From Ehretia macrophylla (Eukaryota; Streptophyta; Magnoliopsida; Boraginales; Ehretiaceae): a stretch of 64,000 nt of DNA. Location of the stretch: assembly GCA_037974665.1 (NCBI GenBank), contig CM075777.1, positions 10,191,001 to 10,255,000 of the forward strand. Direction: 5' to 3'. The notes under the pieces were generated by a model that saw nothing but the letters and a program-made list of their open reading frames with translations, made no database searches and was not told where the DNA came from. Positions 33,631-46,500 of this stretch are shown here, one piece after another; the first letter of the stretch is position 1; each line of letters opens with the position of its first letter. A program made the position numbers and the translations under genes.

Positions 33631-36311
33631 TTGGTCATAGTCATGACCGTGGTTGAGATAATATGTCTAGTTGTGATCCAAGTAATGCTAAGATTGATAA
33701 TCCTTACCACCAGAAGTGGAATAATGGGGAAAAACATGAGAAAGCATAAACAACTATGACATTGACATTTGTGGTCTGAATGCACATTAAATGTGTACCT
33801 GTCGTACACTTGGCCCAAGGCACATGTACTAACTATTTAGTTTTACCAATCTAACTTGCTCCAACAGAGCTAATATAACATAACCATGTGGTCCATAATT
33901 TTGAATCGTGGATTCATTATATTTTAGCAAGTCTAGAAGATTTTTGCTAAGATTAAAGATATTTGTCAAAATGAATATCTTATTGAGACCACAAATGAAG
34001 GTGATAAAAAATATCTTTGTATTTTCTTTTGAATCCATGCCAGAAGCATGTATTTCAAAATTCTTGTTTTTTCTTATGGGTTGTGGCATACAATCATACG
34101 AATAATTGAATCACCTCTTGTGCAAAAACAAAGATATCATAATCCAATTGTTCTCATGGTTTGACATAATCAACTTGGCTACCTAGGGGTAGTATTCATA
34201 TCTAGAACCCCTAGTTGATGATCATGTTAAAACACGCTTTGGTGCTTTCTGTTTAATTATAACTTTTTCCCTTCATTAAAGGAACATAAAATCGCTACCT
34301 GAAGTGAGCGTGAGATATTTGAGAGGAACCTGAAGTTCCTTGTGATACATTTTGATATCTCAATATAATATATGTTAGAGGACAATATTATTATCTCATT
34401 TGAATTTAAGGAATTAGCAATGTGAACTTGAAGTTCATAGAATTATTTATTTGCACAGTATTGCAAATAATTTACCAGATGCAAAGAATATTGTGAAATC
34501 ACAAATATTTGCTATGAATGTGTCGACACAAATTGTTGTCCTAGAAGGACATATAGTAAACGACATAACATATCCATTTGAAACACGCTAGAAGCGTAGT
34601 GTATCTGTCGGTGCAAAAGATATTATACATTTGAAAATGGAGAACACATGGAGACAAATATAGGAATTATGAATCCTATGGATTCTATATCTTTAAGGAG
34701 CACGACAAAACTAGCAAAACTAGCCAACGTTGGTAAGTGCACAATCCTTGAAGAGATTGAAGAACAGTTAGTTCCTAGAGAGACCAAATGCTTGAAATAA
34801 AGCGATAAGGATCCTTAACCACAAAGTGTGGATGAATGTTGACAGAGACCTAATCGGTCAAAGAGAGAGAAACAATATAGTGGGAACTTAGCTCACATGA
34901 CAAATGTGAAATTCTTGTATGTGGGATTGAAGGGAAGCATTGTGAAGCAAACCCTATGTCATTTTCAATCCCACAACGCTTGGATACTTGCAAGTAGTGT
35001 ACCATATAGGTATTTATCCCTTAAACTGCTTAAAGCTTCATAGGGAATGGGTTAGTATGCTATGTGGGTATATTTTGGTTTATATCCTCATATGGTAACT
35101 GTAATACTATTGTTAATATTTGAATGAGTTCCTATGCTTCTTATAGAAACGGCAACAACTTGCTAATATAAATCACGTGATATTGATATTGAAGTTCCTG
35201 AAGAACTTATTATGCCTGAAGCATATGATATTGAAGTTCTTAAATAACTTACCATGCCTGAAGCATATGACTCAAAATCCCAGGAAACCTAATCGATTAC
35301 AAAGATCTTTGTACAAATGAAAACATTCTGGAAGAATGTAGTATAACCTTCTTAGTATATGTTGATTTTTGTTGGTCATATATCTTATTAAGAAGTATTA
35401 TCTCATTTTAGATCTCTATTTGCTGTCCATTGCATTACTACCTTATAATTTAAATTTGCCAATTATTGCTTAGATATATGTTGATAATTCTTGAATGTCA
35501 TAAAGGCTCCTAAAGAGCTTATACAAGTGAGAATTTATCGACCTGAAGATAGAGTACTCACTGACAAGATAGTATTTTATGAAAAATATTAGAGTGATAA
35601 AGATTATATGATTACTGTCCTAATATTGAAAACGACGCTTGGGAAAATAATGAGATAACTATTGGTCCTGAAGCACCATATCTCAGTCCTATTAGTCCAC
35701 TAATATATCTTGCTAATAATAGAAGGCTAGAAAATTGTCTTCCATTAATTTGTTAGCACAATATAGTGCGGTTCCAACCTGAAGGTATTGGAATGAAATT
35801 GAGCATATATCATGCTATCTATGTGGAACATCAAATATGGACTTATATTATCAAAGAATGTTAATCTTATCATAATCAGCCCTACAAATGCTGACCATTT
35901 ATCTGACCCCCACAAAAAAAAAATCATAGATAGCTCGTGTATTTACTTGTGATGATGAGTATAATGTGGCGATCCATGAAATAGAACATGAGTGCTGCCC
36001 TTTCAAATCATGATGAGATTGTGACAATTCATGAGGCTAGTTGAGAATGTATATGATTGAGATTTGCCATACAATACATTTGGGAATCATACGGTTTACC
36101 TTTCAAAAGAGCTAGTCTCATTAAAGGTGGCTATGGTGACATGATGAAACATATTTTGTCGAAATATTTCTACACATATGAGTTTCAAAAGAATGGTATT
36201 GTTAATATTCAACAAGTACAATCAAGTGAAAATTCAGCAGATTTGTTCACTAGAGCTTTACCAACAAAGATGACAAAGGACATACTCAGAAATGTAGAAT
36301 GCATCGCCTAA
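33631..36311 (+). pseudogene. Decayed gag-pol of the + strand copia element
   Basis: Only islands are legible. A gag C-terminal patch NPYHQKWNNGEKHEK is near 33690-33750. RT words lie at 35215-35345 (MPEAYDSKSQET, then HSGRM) and 35655-35715 (GPEAPYLSPISPLIYLANN). The RNase H end is open at 36057-36311 (LIKGGYGDMMKHILSKYFYT, QQVQSSENSADLFTRALP). No catalytic RT motif is intact. Several segments between the islands have no recognisable coding and are rich in short palindromes centred on CTGAA. Confidence 0.75.
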
Positions 36312-36340
36312 AAGATCTGTCACCATGACTCATGTTGCAA

Positions 36341-36823
36341 TGAGGAGGAGAATATATTGATGCATTGTACTCTTTTTCCTTCACCAAGATTTTTTTCCCA
36401 CTAGGTTTTTCCTGGTAAGGTTTTAACGAGGTAGGACAAATACGTTTGATATAATAGAAACATTTCGAGCTGAAGTTCTTTTTCATGGATGAACTCCAAG
36501 TAGAAGTAAAATAGATGTTCATTGAAGATTGATTTTCGTCAACTCAAAGAATACTCTTGTTATGCTCAAATGAGGGGGAGACAAATACGCACTGTACTCT
36601 TTTTCCCTTTGCCTAAGTTTTATTCCATTGAATTTTTCTAGTAAGGTTTTTAACGAGACAGTGGTTGAGTTTATAATAAGGTTTTAATGAGGCAAGCCAA
36701 ATGCAATGGTATTCCTCATAAGGATAATGTACTCTTTTTCCTTAGTCAAGTTTTTTATCCCACTGGGTTTTTTTGACGAGATTTTAATAAGACATATTCT
36801 TATAGTGAATATTCAAGGAGGAG
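36341..36823 (+). repeat. Threefold repeat of a polypurine/TGTACTC module before the 3' LTR
   Basis: Three copies of TGTACTCTTTTTCC followed by a YCCAYTGRRTTTTT and a GGTTTTAACGAG word start at 36366, 36593 and 36728. The first two are preceded by PPT-like purines (GAGGAGGAGAA near 36341, GAGGGGGAG at 36572). The true tract AAGGAGGAG abuts the LTR at 36824. The same module occurs in the remnant at 18960-20570. Confidence 0.7.
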
Positions 36824-37158
36824 TGTTATGAAATATTGATATGTGGTTATTCACTAGTATGCATTGGCAGGGCGCTTCTACTTTGTAGCAGTTTCTGATT
36901 TGCAGTAGCTTGCAACCAGTCTGTATCAGCAGCTTGCAACCAGCTTGCATCAGCACCTTCTGATTTGCAGCAGTTTGCAGCCAGCAACCAGCTTTTGATT
37001 TGTAGCTGTTTATATTGCATCAGCGTTTGCGCAACCAAGAGCTTCTGAAATTTTATAAATAGAGAAGTTTTATTGAAATGTAAATCATTCAAAAATGAAT
37101 AAGAGTTTCAGTTTTCTCTTTATACTACTTGTTGTCTTTTTGCAGTTATTTTACAACA
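36824..37158 (+). repeat. 3' LTR of the + strand copia element, directly upstream of IleRS
   Basis: It has the same TGTTATGAAATATTG start as the 5' LTR, the CAGC/TTGCA word array (36880-36990) and a TATA box TATAAATAG at 37054-37062. It points toward the IleRS start at 37505, so transcripts starting in this LTR would run into the gene. Confidence 0.88.
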
Positions 37159-37504
37159 CTTTTTTCTTTTTCAATTTTTTTTTTTCATTTCCTTCCATTT
37201 AGGAGGAAAAATTAATCAAAATTGAGATATTCTCGGATCCTTTCACATTTCCTTTCCCAAACAACGGGAGTGGTCATTTTACCCGATCCAAACATAGCGT
37301 TAGAGTAAAATTTCCGCTGCAGTCTCCACACACCAACACACACTCTCCCAAAACCCTACACCCCTCACTCTCCCCTCACGCATTTCTTTTTATTCGCCAA
37401 AAAAACATATACATACGTGTATATATATATATAGTGTGTGTGTGCGCGCGTGTGAGAGAGAGAGAGAGAGCAGAGCTGGAATTCAACATCTAGAAGAATC
37501 AAGA
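37159..37504 (+). promoter_or_regulatory. IleRS promoter-proximal region and 5' UTR
   Basis: A poly-T stretch (37160-37195) is followed by a CT/CA-rich leader with AAACCCTA at 37351-37358, a telo-box word common in promoters of plant translation genes. A compound microsatellite (TA, then GT/GC, then GA; 37418-37470) lies just before the start codon. No ATG occurs between 37300 and 37504, so the first ATG on such a leader is the IleRS start. The true transcription start is not visible. Confidence 0.6.
37418..37470 (+). repeat. Compound microsatellite (TA)n(GT)n(GA)n in the 5' UTR
   Basis: Runs of TA, then GTGTGTGTGTGCGCGCGTGT, then GAGAGAGAGAGAGAGAG, ending 35 bp before the IleRS ATG. Likely variable in length between alleles. 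Confidence 0.85.
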
Positions 37505-40500
37505 ATGGATGACGTAAGAGAAGGCAAGGATTTTTCATTCCCACAACAAGAGGAGAAAATCCTACAATGGTGGGACGAAATCAAGGCATTCGAAACTCAA
37601 TTAAACCGGACCGAAAACAAACCGGAGTACATCTTCTACGACGGCCCGCCTTTCGCCACCGGTTTACCTCACTACGGCCACATACTCGCCGGGACGATTA
37701 AGGACATTGTCACGCGTTACCAGTCCATGACTGGGCACCACGTCACGCGCCGATTTGGGTGGGATTGCCATGGATTACCGGTGGAGCACGAGATTGATAC
37801 GAAGCTGGGGATTAAGAGCAGGGAGGATGTGATTAAAATGGGGATAGATAAGTATAACGAGGAGTGTCAGGGGATTGTTCAGAGGTATGTGAAGGAGTGG
37901 GAGAAGACCGTGAAGCGAATGGGACGGTGGATTGATTTTGAGAATGGGTATAAGACTATGGACTTAAAGTTTATGGAGAGTGTTTGGTGGGTTTTTGCTC
38001 AGCTGTATCGGAAAGGTCTCGTTTATCGCGGTTTTAAGGTTCGGGCGTTAAATATTGTTTGAATTTGTGTTCATTTCTGATAATGAGATAAATGTTGTTG
38101 CTTGGTTTCATTGAATTAATTATCCTTTTGGTTTCACTTGTATAACTCTTTTGCCATGTAAATATGGGTCTATATGATATGATCATGCACACTCCTGAAA
38201 ATGAAAGAGAAATGTGAAATGAAGAGGATAACAGTAAAAGGAAAAGAATTAAAATCAATGCTGTTTCGTTGAATAATTCCGAGCATAAAATTTTCCATAA
38301 ATGTGACATTATTTGAATAGAGATTAATGAAAGACTATCAAAAGCTTCCAAACATCTGTGTATATTGACTCTAGATGCCATCATCATTTAACAGCCCCAA
38401 CTTATCCGACCTTTTGGTTTCTAACATTTTATGCAGTCACAAGATTTATCGAACTAATTATGAAAAATTGGAGGAGATTTCATCTATATTTGTCAAATGC
38501 ATACATGGAAAATGAATTTGAGAAGGATTATGTTACTGATGTGCTAAATTTAGAGTTTAAGAAATTTTAAATTGTGAATGTAGCCAAAGCAGATAATGGT
38601 TTTCCAAATTTGTGCTCATTATGTGACATTAAGAATGGCATCGACTATGAAATTGTGATTTCTATTCTTGGTAGATGAGCATATAGATTAAAAGTAGGGC
38701 ACTAAAATCTTAACTTGTCTTTTATGTTAATATTTGCAGGTTATGCCTTACAGTACCGGTTGCAAAACCCCATTGTCCAATTTTGAGGCAAACTCTAACT
38801 ATAAGGTTGGCCTCTGAATTTCTTGTTCATTTCTCAATTACGTTCTTTTTCTAGTGCTTACAGGAACGACTGGTTGCAGGCATTTATCACCTCCAATACC
38901 ACCCTCTTCTTTTGTTGGGGCATTTTCTTTTCAAATCTAGTTTTTTGGTTTTAGTTTCAATTGCCTTGTATTAAGGAACTTAATGTTATATGACATCTCA
39001 TTGCAAAGACATTGTAATTATCTTTGTAGCCCCAGGGAATGTATTTATGACCATATAATTTTGCCTCAGTCTTTGTTATTACCTATATGTACTTTAACAA
39101 AACTCATCTTCTTCAGGATGTACCTGACCCTGAAATAATGGTGGCCTTTCCAGTAGTTGATGATCCAGATGGTGCAGCTTTTGTGGCATGGACGACTACT
39201 CCCTGGACGCTTCCTAGTAATCTTGCTCTTTGTGTTAATGCTAGTTTTGTTTATGTAAAGGTTAGTTCAAGCAGCCATTATTATTAGAATCTTCGGATTC
39301 TCAGCTTGAATTTCCTATTTGATTGGATCTCCACCACTTATCGAATCAAATCGAATGGATCGTCACTTTAATGTAATCTGATTGTATAACAATCTTGGTT
39401 TCAATTTCTATGATCCTTGATGTGATTCATAATTTGAATAGAAGTCCTGGATTTGTGTGAAGTTTACCTGCACCAATTGACTGAAGTCATCTTTTATTAT
39501 TTTTCTTCTATCTTTGTGCTGCATTGTTACTTGATGTGATCAAGCTTAGTATTGGTATCGAGGATGTGATTACTAATCTCTATAGTTTTAAACTGATGTT
39601 GGAGCTAGATATTTTTTCTGGGAGGGCTTGACTAAAAGTGCACTAATATACTAAGATTTTAAACAAGTAATGAATCCTTTTACTGAAGTCAAACTATTAA
39701 TGTAGAGGCATCTTAATGGTATATCAGTTTATAGGGAAAAAAGAACCTTTATGAAGTCTCAATTTGATTTTCTTTGTAGAATATAAAAGAGATAAGAAAT
39801 TCCTAACAAATAAAAATCCGCAACTTCAAGATGGTAATGTACTTGACATTCATCACCATCAACTGTAGTAGCAAACCCTTTTGAGGAACAATAGTAATAT
39901 TTGATGAGAAAAATGGCAGAGAGAGAAGTAAGAGAGGGAGAAAGAGAAAAACATGGAGAAACAAACGATAAAGAGGAAATAGGGTAAAAGAAATGTGAAA
40001 AAGGATAAAGGAGTAAACTAATTTGTCCTAGGAAACAAACTCACATTGATTTGCTGCATAAAATTTGGGGGAGCTATTTATATCCTGCCATACGCAATAC
40101 ATGAGTAAACCAAAGGAAATAGATTCTCCAAATTTTTCTAGGAGCCATGGCCCAGTCACCCCTCTTTTCTTCTGCCTCTTATATGAACTTCACTCTGTCA
40201 ACTAGCATTTAGGAAATATTTGATACGATTTATCATTTCCAAAGAGGGTGGTTTAATCGTCAACTTGGACAAACATGGTTGTCACTGAAAAGTAAGCATT
40301 TAGTAGTCTAATGGATGATGGATGATGGATGACATAGAGATATGAGTAATATAATATTACGTGGAGTATATCACATGCTCAAAGAGAAAGCAGACCATGT
40401 GGTATACGGTGGGTTGCACTTAAATTCTCTGCCATAAGATCAGTTCTTACTGTTTGTGATGCAAAGATTTGTTTCTGCCACAGTGGAGGATTGTACGTAA

Positions 40501-43500
40501 AATTGATTCTTAACACATAAAGATCATGGATATTGATTTTATTTGAATATTTGTTATCATTATTCGATTTGATTCTCCATTTCCAAAGGTAGGTCACTTG
40601 TCTTTAGGCGTCAGCTCTCAATTTGATATTTATGCTAGCAACATATGCTTTATGAGTCAACTGCTGTGATATATTACCTAGCCTGGCTTTGACCTGGCTG
40701 TGAGTTTTGTGTTGCTTGGTTGATATGGCATAGTCTAACACCATCATAATAACAGGATGAGCCACTACTAGGTTTGATCTCATTAGTTTGTGTGGAATTG
40801 CTTCTGAAATACATTTCCAGATGATGGTTCAAGCATTAACTCATGCTTACATATTTGGTTGAGATCTGGGCATAAATTCCTATCTGATGCTTATTTGTGC
40901 TATGTGTAATCTGAAATACGTTTCCAGATGAAGGTTCAAGCATTAAATCATGTGTTACATATTTGGTTTAGATCTGGGCATAAATTCCTATCTGATGCTT
41001 GCTTGTATGATGTGTAAAAGTTTGTTCCTTAAGCCATCTGCGAATTTTGATGTTAGTTACTTGATAATTGGTTGAACAATTTTTATTTCATATCTGTCCT
41101 ATGAAGGTGCATGGCCTGACTAGTGACTTCCCTGATCAATTTATCGATTTTATAATTCAAGTATGAGATTTATTATTCCCAAGAGCCAGTCTTCAGGCTG
41201 TCATGTTCACTAAAGCAATAGTTTGTATTTTGCGTTGACTAGGTCACTGAAGAGCTTTTGTTTTGCTGTAGATCTATATCATTTGTTGCACATTGTCAGT
41301 AAGTTTTCCATTTTGGTATATTATCTGACTTGGAACAACAAATAGGTCAAAAACAAGTTTAATGGAAAGATCTACATAGTTGCGGAGTCACGATTGTCAG
41401 AGCTTCCTGTTGAGAAGGCGAAGAAGGGCCTGCCAAATGGAACTTCTAAGGAGTCCAAAAGCTCAGATTCTAAGACCAAGGGTCCGAGTAAGAGTGATAC
41501 TTATGAAGTACTGGACAAGTTCTCAGGGGCTTCACTCATAGGAAAGAAGTGAGCATTTACTCTGTTGTGAATAGAGTTCATATAATGCTAGAGTTCATAT
41601 AATGCTGCCCTGTTAACTAAATCTTTGAAACTTATTTTTGTTTTGTTACTAGATGTATATAAAATTTCTCTACCATAGTTCTATGCTGGTTTTCAATTTT
41701 CTTTAAGAAACGTGATCTATTTATTTTTAAGATAGCTATATTAATTGTGAATATCTGTTGGGGGTAGTCCACCATCACTGCTGATGATGCCGATTGAAAA
41801 GGTAATGAGCCCTAAATGCTATTGTAAAACCCTTCAAGAAGTAATTGTATAGATGGTAGGCAATCTTTATATTCTCTTGGTAAATGAAAGAGAAAGTAGC
41901 ATTTACCGAACTCTGAGCCTGTACTATATGTATATGTTGTCACTTTCTAAAATGCTTGATCAATTTCTTCAAGGGGAAAGGTTACATTTTTTGTGTTATA
42001 ATATCAAAAACCTCTCCACTTTTCACTCTCTCATGCACTTGTTAGAGAAGTGGGGTGGAGTGGGACTCGAGTTGATTTCTGACCTTAAAACTCTGGGTTA
42101 AGTCCTTAACTAGGCTAATTATTGACCTATTACATTTTGTGTAGAGGCACAGTATTGTTATTGTTATATGATACTACTTCTGCAAGTAATATCAGTATCA
42201 TATTTTTTATTATTAGTGAGAGGAGTAGTATACTCCCTACTACAGTCACCGCTCTTTGTTTGGTTATTAAAGTTTGCTGAGTACATGAATAGATTTTTAC
42301 TTCCAGGCCCTTTTTCGTGGTTTATGTAGCTCTAAGGGCATTAAGGCATTTCTACTACATATCAAAGGAAATATGCTTAGCTGACCCCATCTAGTGGGAT
42401 AGGGCTTGGTTTGGTTTGATTTATCTTAGGCAAAATGCTTTGAAGCACTTGAATAATGATAGACCTAGATATATGGATTTCTCCAGTTTATGATGGTGTT
42501 GATCGGGGTATTATATGTGTGATGTACTCTAGTTTTTGAGACTGTCAGTCTCCAGTCTGAATTCTTGTTAATCTATTACTTCTTCATCTGGCATTTATTG
42601 GTGTTGTTCTTCTTAGTTAGATATTGCTTGTAATTTGATGTGTATGACCACCTAATTAGATATAAGGTTTCAATCTGGCAACAACTTGTACTTTTTTAAT
42701 GCTTTTTCTCAGTTAGCCCTTCATGTTTGTGGATAACTTTATTTTGCTTATCATGTTGCTCATTACTGCTTGTACTGGTTTTAATTGGTGTCATAATTGA
42801 CTAATGTTTTTGTAAGTTATGAAGGCTGAGTTTTGTCGATAAGAATTCATTTGAAAATACCAGAAGATTCTTCATGTCTGTTCACTATAACAATGGTAAG
42901 CTTTGTCTTCATTAAGTTGTCTGCACCAAATGGAAGACATAAAGTTGTCTGAACCAAATGGAAGACATAGGCAAAACGTAATAACTTTGGTGAAATTATG
43001 GGATCATTCATTAGTTGTAGTCTCTTTCTCGTACTATGTAACTTGTGATCAACCAAAGAACAGGTTATTGAGCAAGACATATATCACCTATTGGTGAGAT
43101 GTCACCTATTAAGGAACACGAGTTACTAGAACTCAGGATCCTTGGCTAGGCATCCAGAAAGAGTGACCTAATAATATTATTGTTGTTAAGGAGAGGTTAG
43201 AGGTAAAAAAGTACAAAAAATGAAAAACGCATGGGAGGTGCTTCGGAGAAATTTATAATGTTCTCAGCAATGTCATGCAGGAGGACAAGATTTTGCTACA
43301 TTGCAGCTTGAGTAGACTCCATATCTTCACCATAGTGTTTTTACTTGTTTATTGTTGTTAGGCGTTTAGAAGAGGATGAAGTCAGAGTTGTGACCTTAAT
43401 CTAAATAGATGGCCGAATCTCTTATATCATTGTGGTGGTCATTTGAAATGATCAGCATGAGTTTCTTAACTATGGGGTTACTCTTTGACTTCTGAAAATG

Positions 43501-46500
43501 TAGGTGGTTGATTGTGATAGCACAGATACAATGTCCTTTTGTTGAAGTCCATCTGGTTAATCTATTCTAAGAATAGTTATTAAATTCTGAATCGCATTTT
43601 TGAAGTGAAATATTATTTTTTCAAATCCTCAATCCTACCAATTGTGAATCGTAATGGCTGGGTCACAGTTTAAACATAGATTGGGAATTGCGTCCTTGCG
43701 TGAACCTTAGAAGTAGTCTGATAGAAAGGCCAAAAGGAATCTACTTCAATATGTTGTTTTGACTGTTTCTCATTTAGTATTTGTAGAAAAAGTCATTTGA
43801 CTTCTTGGGTAATTTGGATGCCTGGGCCAACATCATTAAGTGTACAAGCTTAGCGGTTTTTCATCCTCTTTACATCACCTTGAAACTCGTAAATAACTAC
43901 AACTTAAATGCAATCTGTTATTATCATTGACCCTAGAACAACGGTCCCCAGTTGGGTCATTCCCTTTCTTTCCTTTCTGCTCTTTTATCAACCATGATTC
44001 AGGCACAAAACAACTTCCGAAGCATAATAATTCGTTATTGCATTGAATCTAGAGTTTTGAGAGAACAAAGATCAAAAGAGTTAAAAGAAATGAAAAGGGT
44101 CATTGCCTTTTCTGGTTTATTGACTTTGACACAGATGCAACATAGAAGTGAATTGCCTGAATTGCTAAATCGTTTCAGTACGATTCAGCTGCGATTCATT
44201 GCAAGTTCAATTAAAATAACCGATTTGAATAATTTTTCTCCTGTATCAGGATCGAATAATACAATACGAATTGCGAATCATACTACTTTGATAACTATGA
44301 TTCTTAGCACTTTCTGATGAAACAATTCAGATGTAGACCATTTGACATTTTGTATTAGTTACTTCTTATCATTGGGTTTAAAATTGTTAAAATCTCTTCA
44401 CTGCAGGTATGTACCGTTGTTTGATTATTTCAAGGACTTCTCTGAGGTTGCATTCAGAGTTGTTTCAGATGGCTATGTTACTGCTGACAGCGGTACTGGG
44501 ATTGTACATTGTGCTCCTGCATTTGGTGAAGATGATTACCGCGTTTGTATGGAGAATAGCATAATTAGTAAGGTTTGTGACGCTACTATACTTCTCGTCC
44601 GGTGCTCCTTTTGTTCAAGTTTATACTCACATTTCATGTTTTACTTCAGTTCATAATAAATTGTATTGTATTTTCACTTCATTTTCCTGTATTAAAAGTG
44701 GTATTCTCTATATCTCGTTGACTTCTTGACATCTCAAGTATGGGAATTAAAGCATCTGAGATATAGAATGTGTTTATGAATGTTATATATTCAAGGTCAA
44801 TGAGGATGTTGAATTCTTTAAGACTCTTTACAGTTAGGTTTCTGAAGGTTATTTCTGTTGACATATGAAGACAGAAAATAAGATTATTTCTGTTTGGAAC
44901 CTATAATATGCAAAAACCTAGAAATGTAGGCACTTCTACTTTCTCGATTCTCTCGTCTCTTGCGTCTCTCTCTCTCTCTCTCTGCCTCCCTCCCTATTCT
45001 CCGTTCCCAAGTAATGGGAAAGAAAGTCAAAGTGCACCTGCTGAGCCATTAATGTCGTGCCAATTAGCTTCTGACTGGGTGCAATTCTGAAAAGAGTTTA
45101 GATCGTCAGCTTGCAGTGTTATTGTTGATTGTGAGCACCATTGAATTAAAGCCAGTGTTAAGGGTTAGTTTGCTATTGGTTGAGCCCTGCAGGTGACTTT
45201 TGGTGGATGAATACGAGTCCCAGCTTGAAATGTTGTCCAATCACTCTTCATGTTACTTTATCTTTTATGACATCTCTTTGATATGTAAGGTAACTCTGAG
45301 ACCCAGAATAAAACCTAGGAACTGACTACTACTTGCGTCATGGAACACAAGCTTTTACTTAGTGATAAGGAGAAGGGTCAAGAAGACAGCTCAGCAGAAT
45401 GATATGCCAGCTAAGACTCAAGACAGTTAACAAGAGTTAACTGTCAAGTCTGGTAAATAAGATATTTAACAGAGGAAGATTCTAGACAGCTCATCAGTTA
45501 GTTATAGGAGTGGTAATATCAAGCTTAAAAATTATGAGAGTTAGTTCAGGCGGTTAGTTACAAGTTTGGCGATATCAAGAGTGGCAATTGGAATAGCAGC
45601 AACTATGAATACTCAGATTGTGTACCTAGCAGATCCGTTGTTCATAATGAGAACTAACTCGTCAGATATTTTCTCTCTCTACTTTCTCTTTCTGCGGTTA
45701 AAGCTATAGGACAACTGACTAGTTTCAATAGACACCGAGTGACATGGTATCTATTACCTGAGTACTATTCTGTTGCAGTCAGGCGTTTCTTTTAAGTTCA
45801 TTTTCTATATTCATTTTGTTTTCTTTTTAATCCGTTATTTCCCTATGAGTTGTTAATTGTTACATGCGCCATAATTAATATATACCCTATATATATACAT
45901 ACATGCATGCATATATATATATATATATATAATTATAATTGTTAGAACTAATTTTTACCGAGCCTCTACTTTATAGGGAGAAAACCTGATTGTAGCAGTG
46001 GATGACGATGGTTGTTTTACTGAAAGAGTTACTGACTTCAGTGGGCGCTATGTCAAGGATGCCGACAAGGATATTATTCAAGCACTGAAGGTAAAATTAC
46101 TCGAGGCATTTTATGATTTAGTATGTTTGTTCTGCCTGTATGGAATTTATTTTTTCTTCTTGGGTTTTTTTTTTTTTTTGGGGGGGTGGGGTGGATTGAT
46201 GTAGTTTATTGTTTTTCAAACACATGGTATTTTTCAAAATTATTGTCTTCGGTAGATCTTAAGCAGGTTGGAGAAAAGGATTGGGGAATATATTATCATT
46301 TGTGTTATGTCTCTTTCCATTCTCAGTGTCTCCTACTTTTCCCATTATGACATGCACCTATAGATGTCTCTCGTTCTCAAGCAACTAAAAATGGGAGTAC
46401 AACATATTTGTGCAGGACAAAGGAAGGCTTGTCAAGTCTGGAAGCTTTATGCATTCCTATCCTTTTTGTTGGAGATCTGATACTCCTCTTATATATAGGG

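Larger units (their letters stand above)
22957..37158 (+). mobile_element. Ty1/copia element, + strand, interrupted by a SIRE-like element
   Basis: The 5' LTR (22957-23260) and 3' LTR (36824-37158) share TGTTATGAAATATTGATATG at the start, the TATAAATAGAGAAG promoter word and TTATTTTAYAACA at the end. A leader CGTTATCAGCACGAG follows the 5' LTR in the position of a primer binding site. A purine tract AAGGAGGAG precedes the 3' LTR. Flanks are T-rich (TTTTT before, CTTTT after), compatible with a 5-bp duplication blurred by T-run slippage. The inside (without 23713-33511) is about 4.4 kb and strongly decayed. The 3' LTR lies directly upstream of the IleRS gene in the same direction. Confidence 0.88.

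Noticed and set aside
37436..37504. Upstream in-frame extension of IleRS exon 1
   Set aside because: It depends on a GTG start and translates the GT/GA microsatellite. The first ATG is at 37505 and fits the family N-terminus.
43952..44317. 121-codon ORF in IleRS intron 4
   Set aside because: No family resemblance, lies between well supported exons, and is rich in GATTC repeat words.
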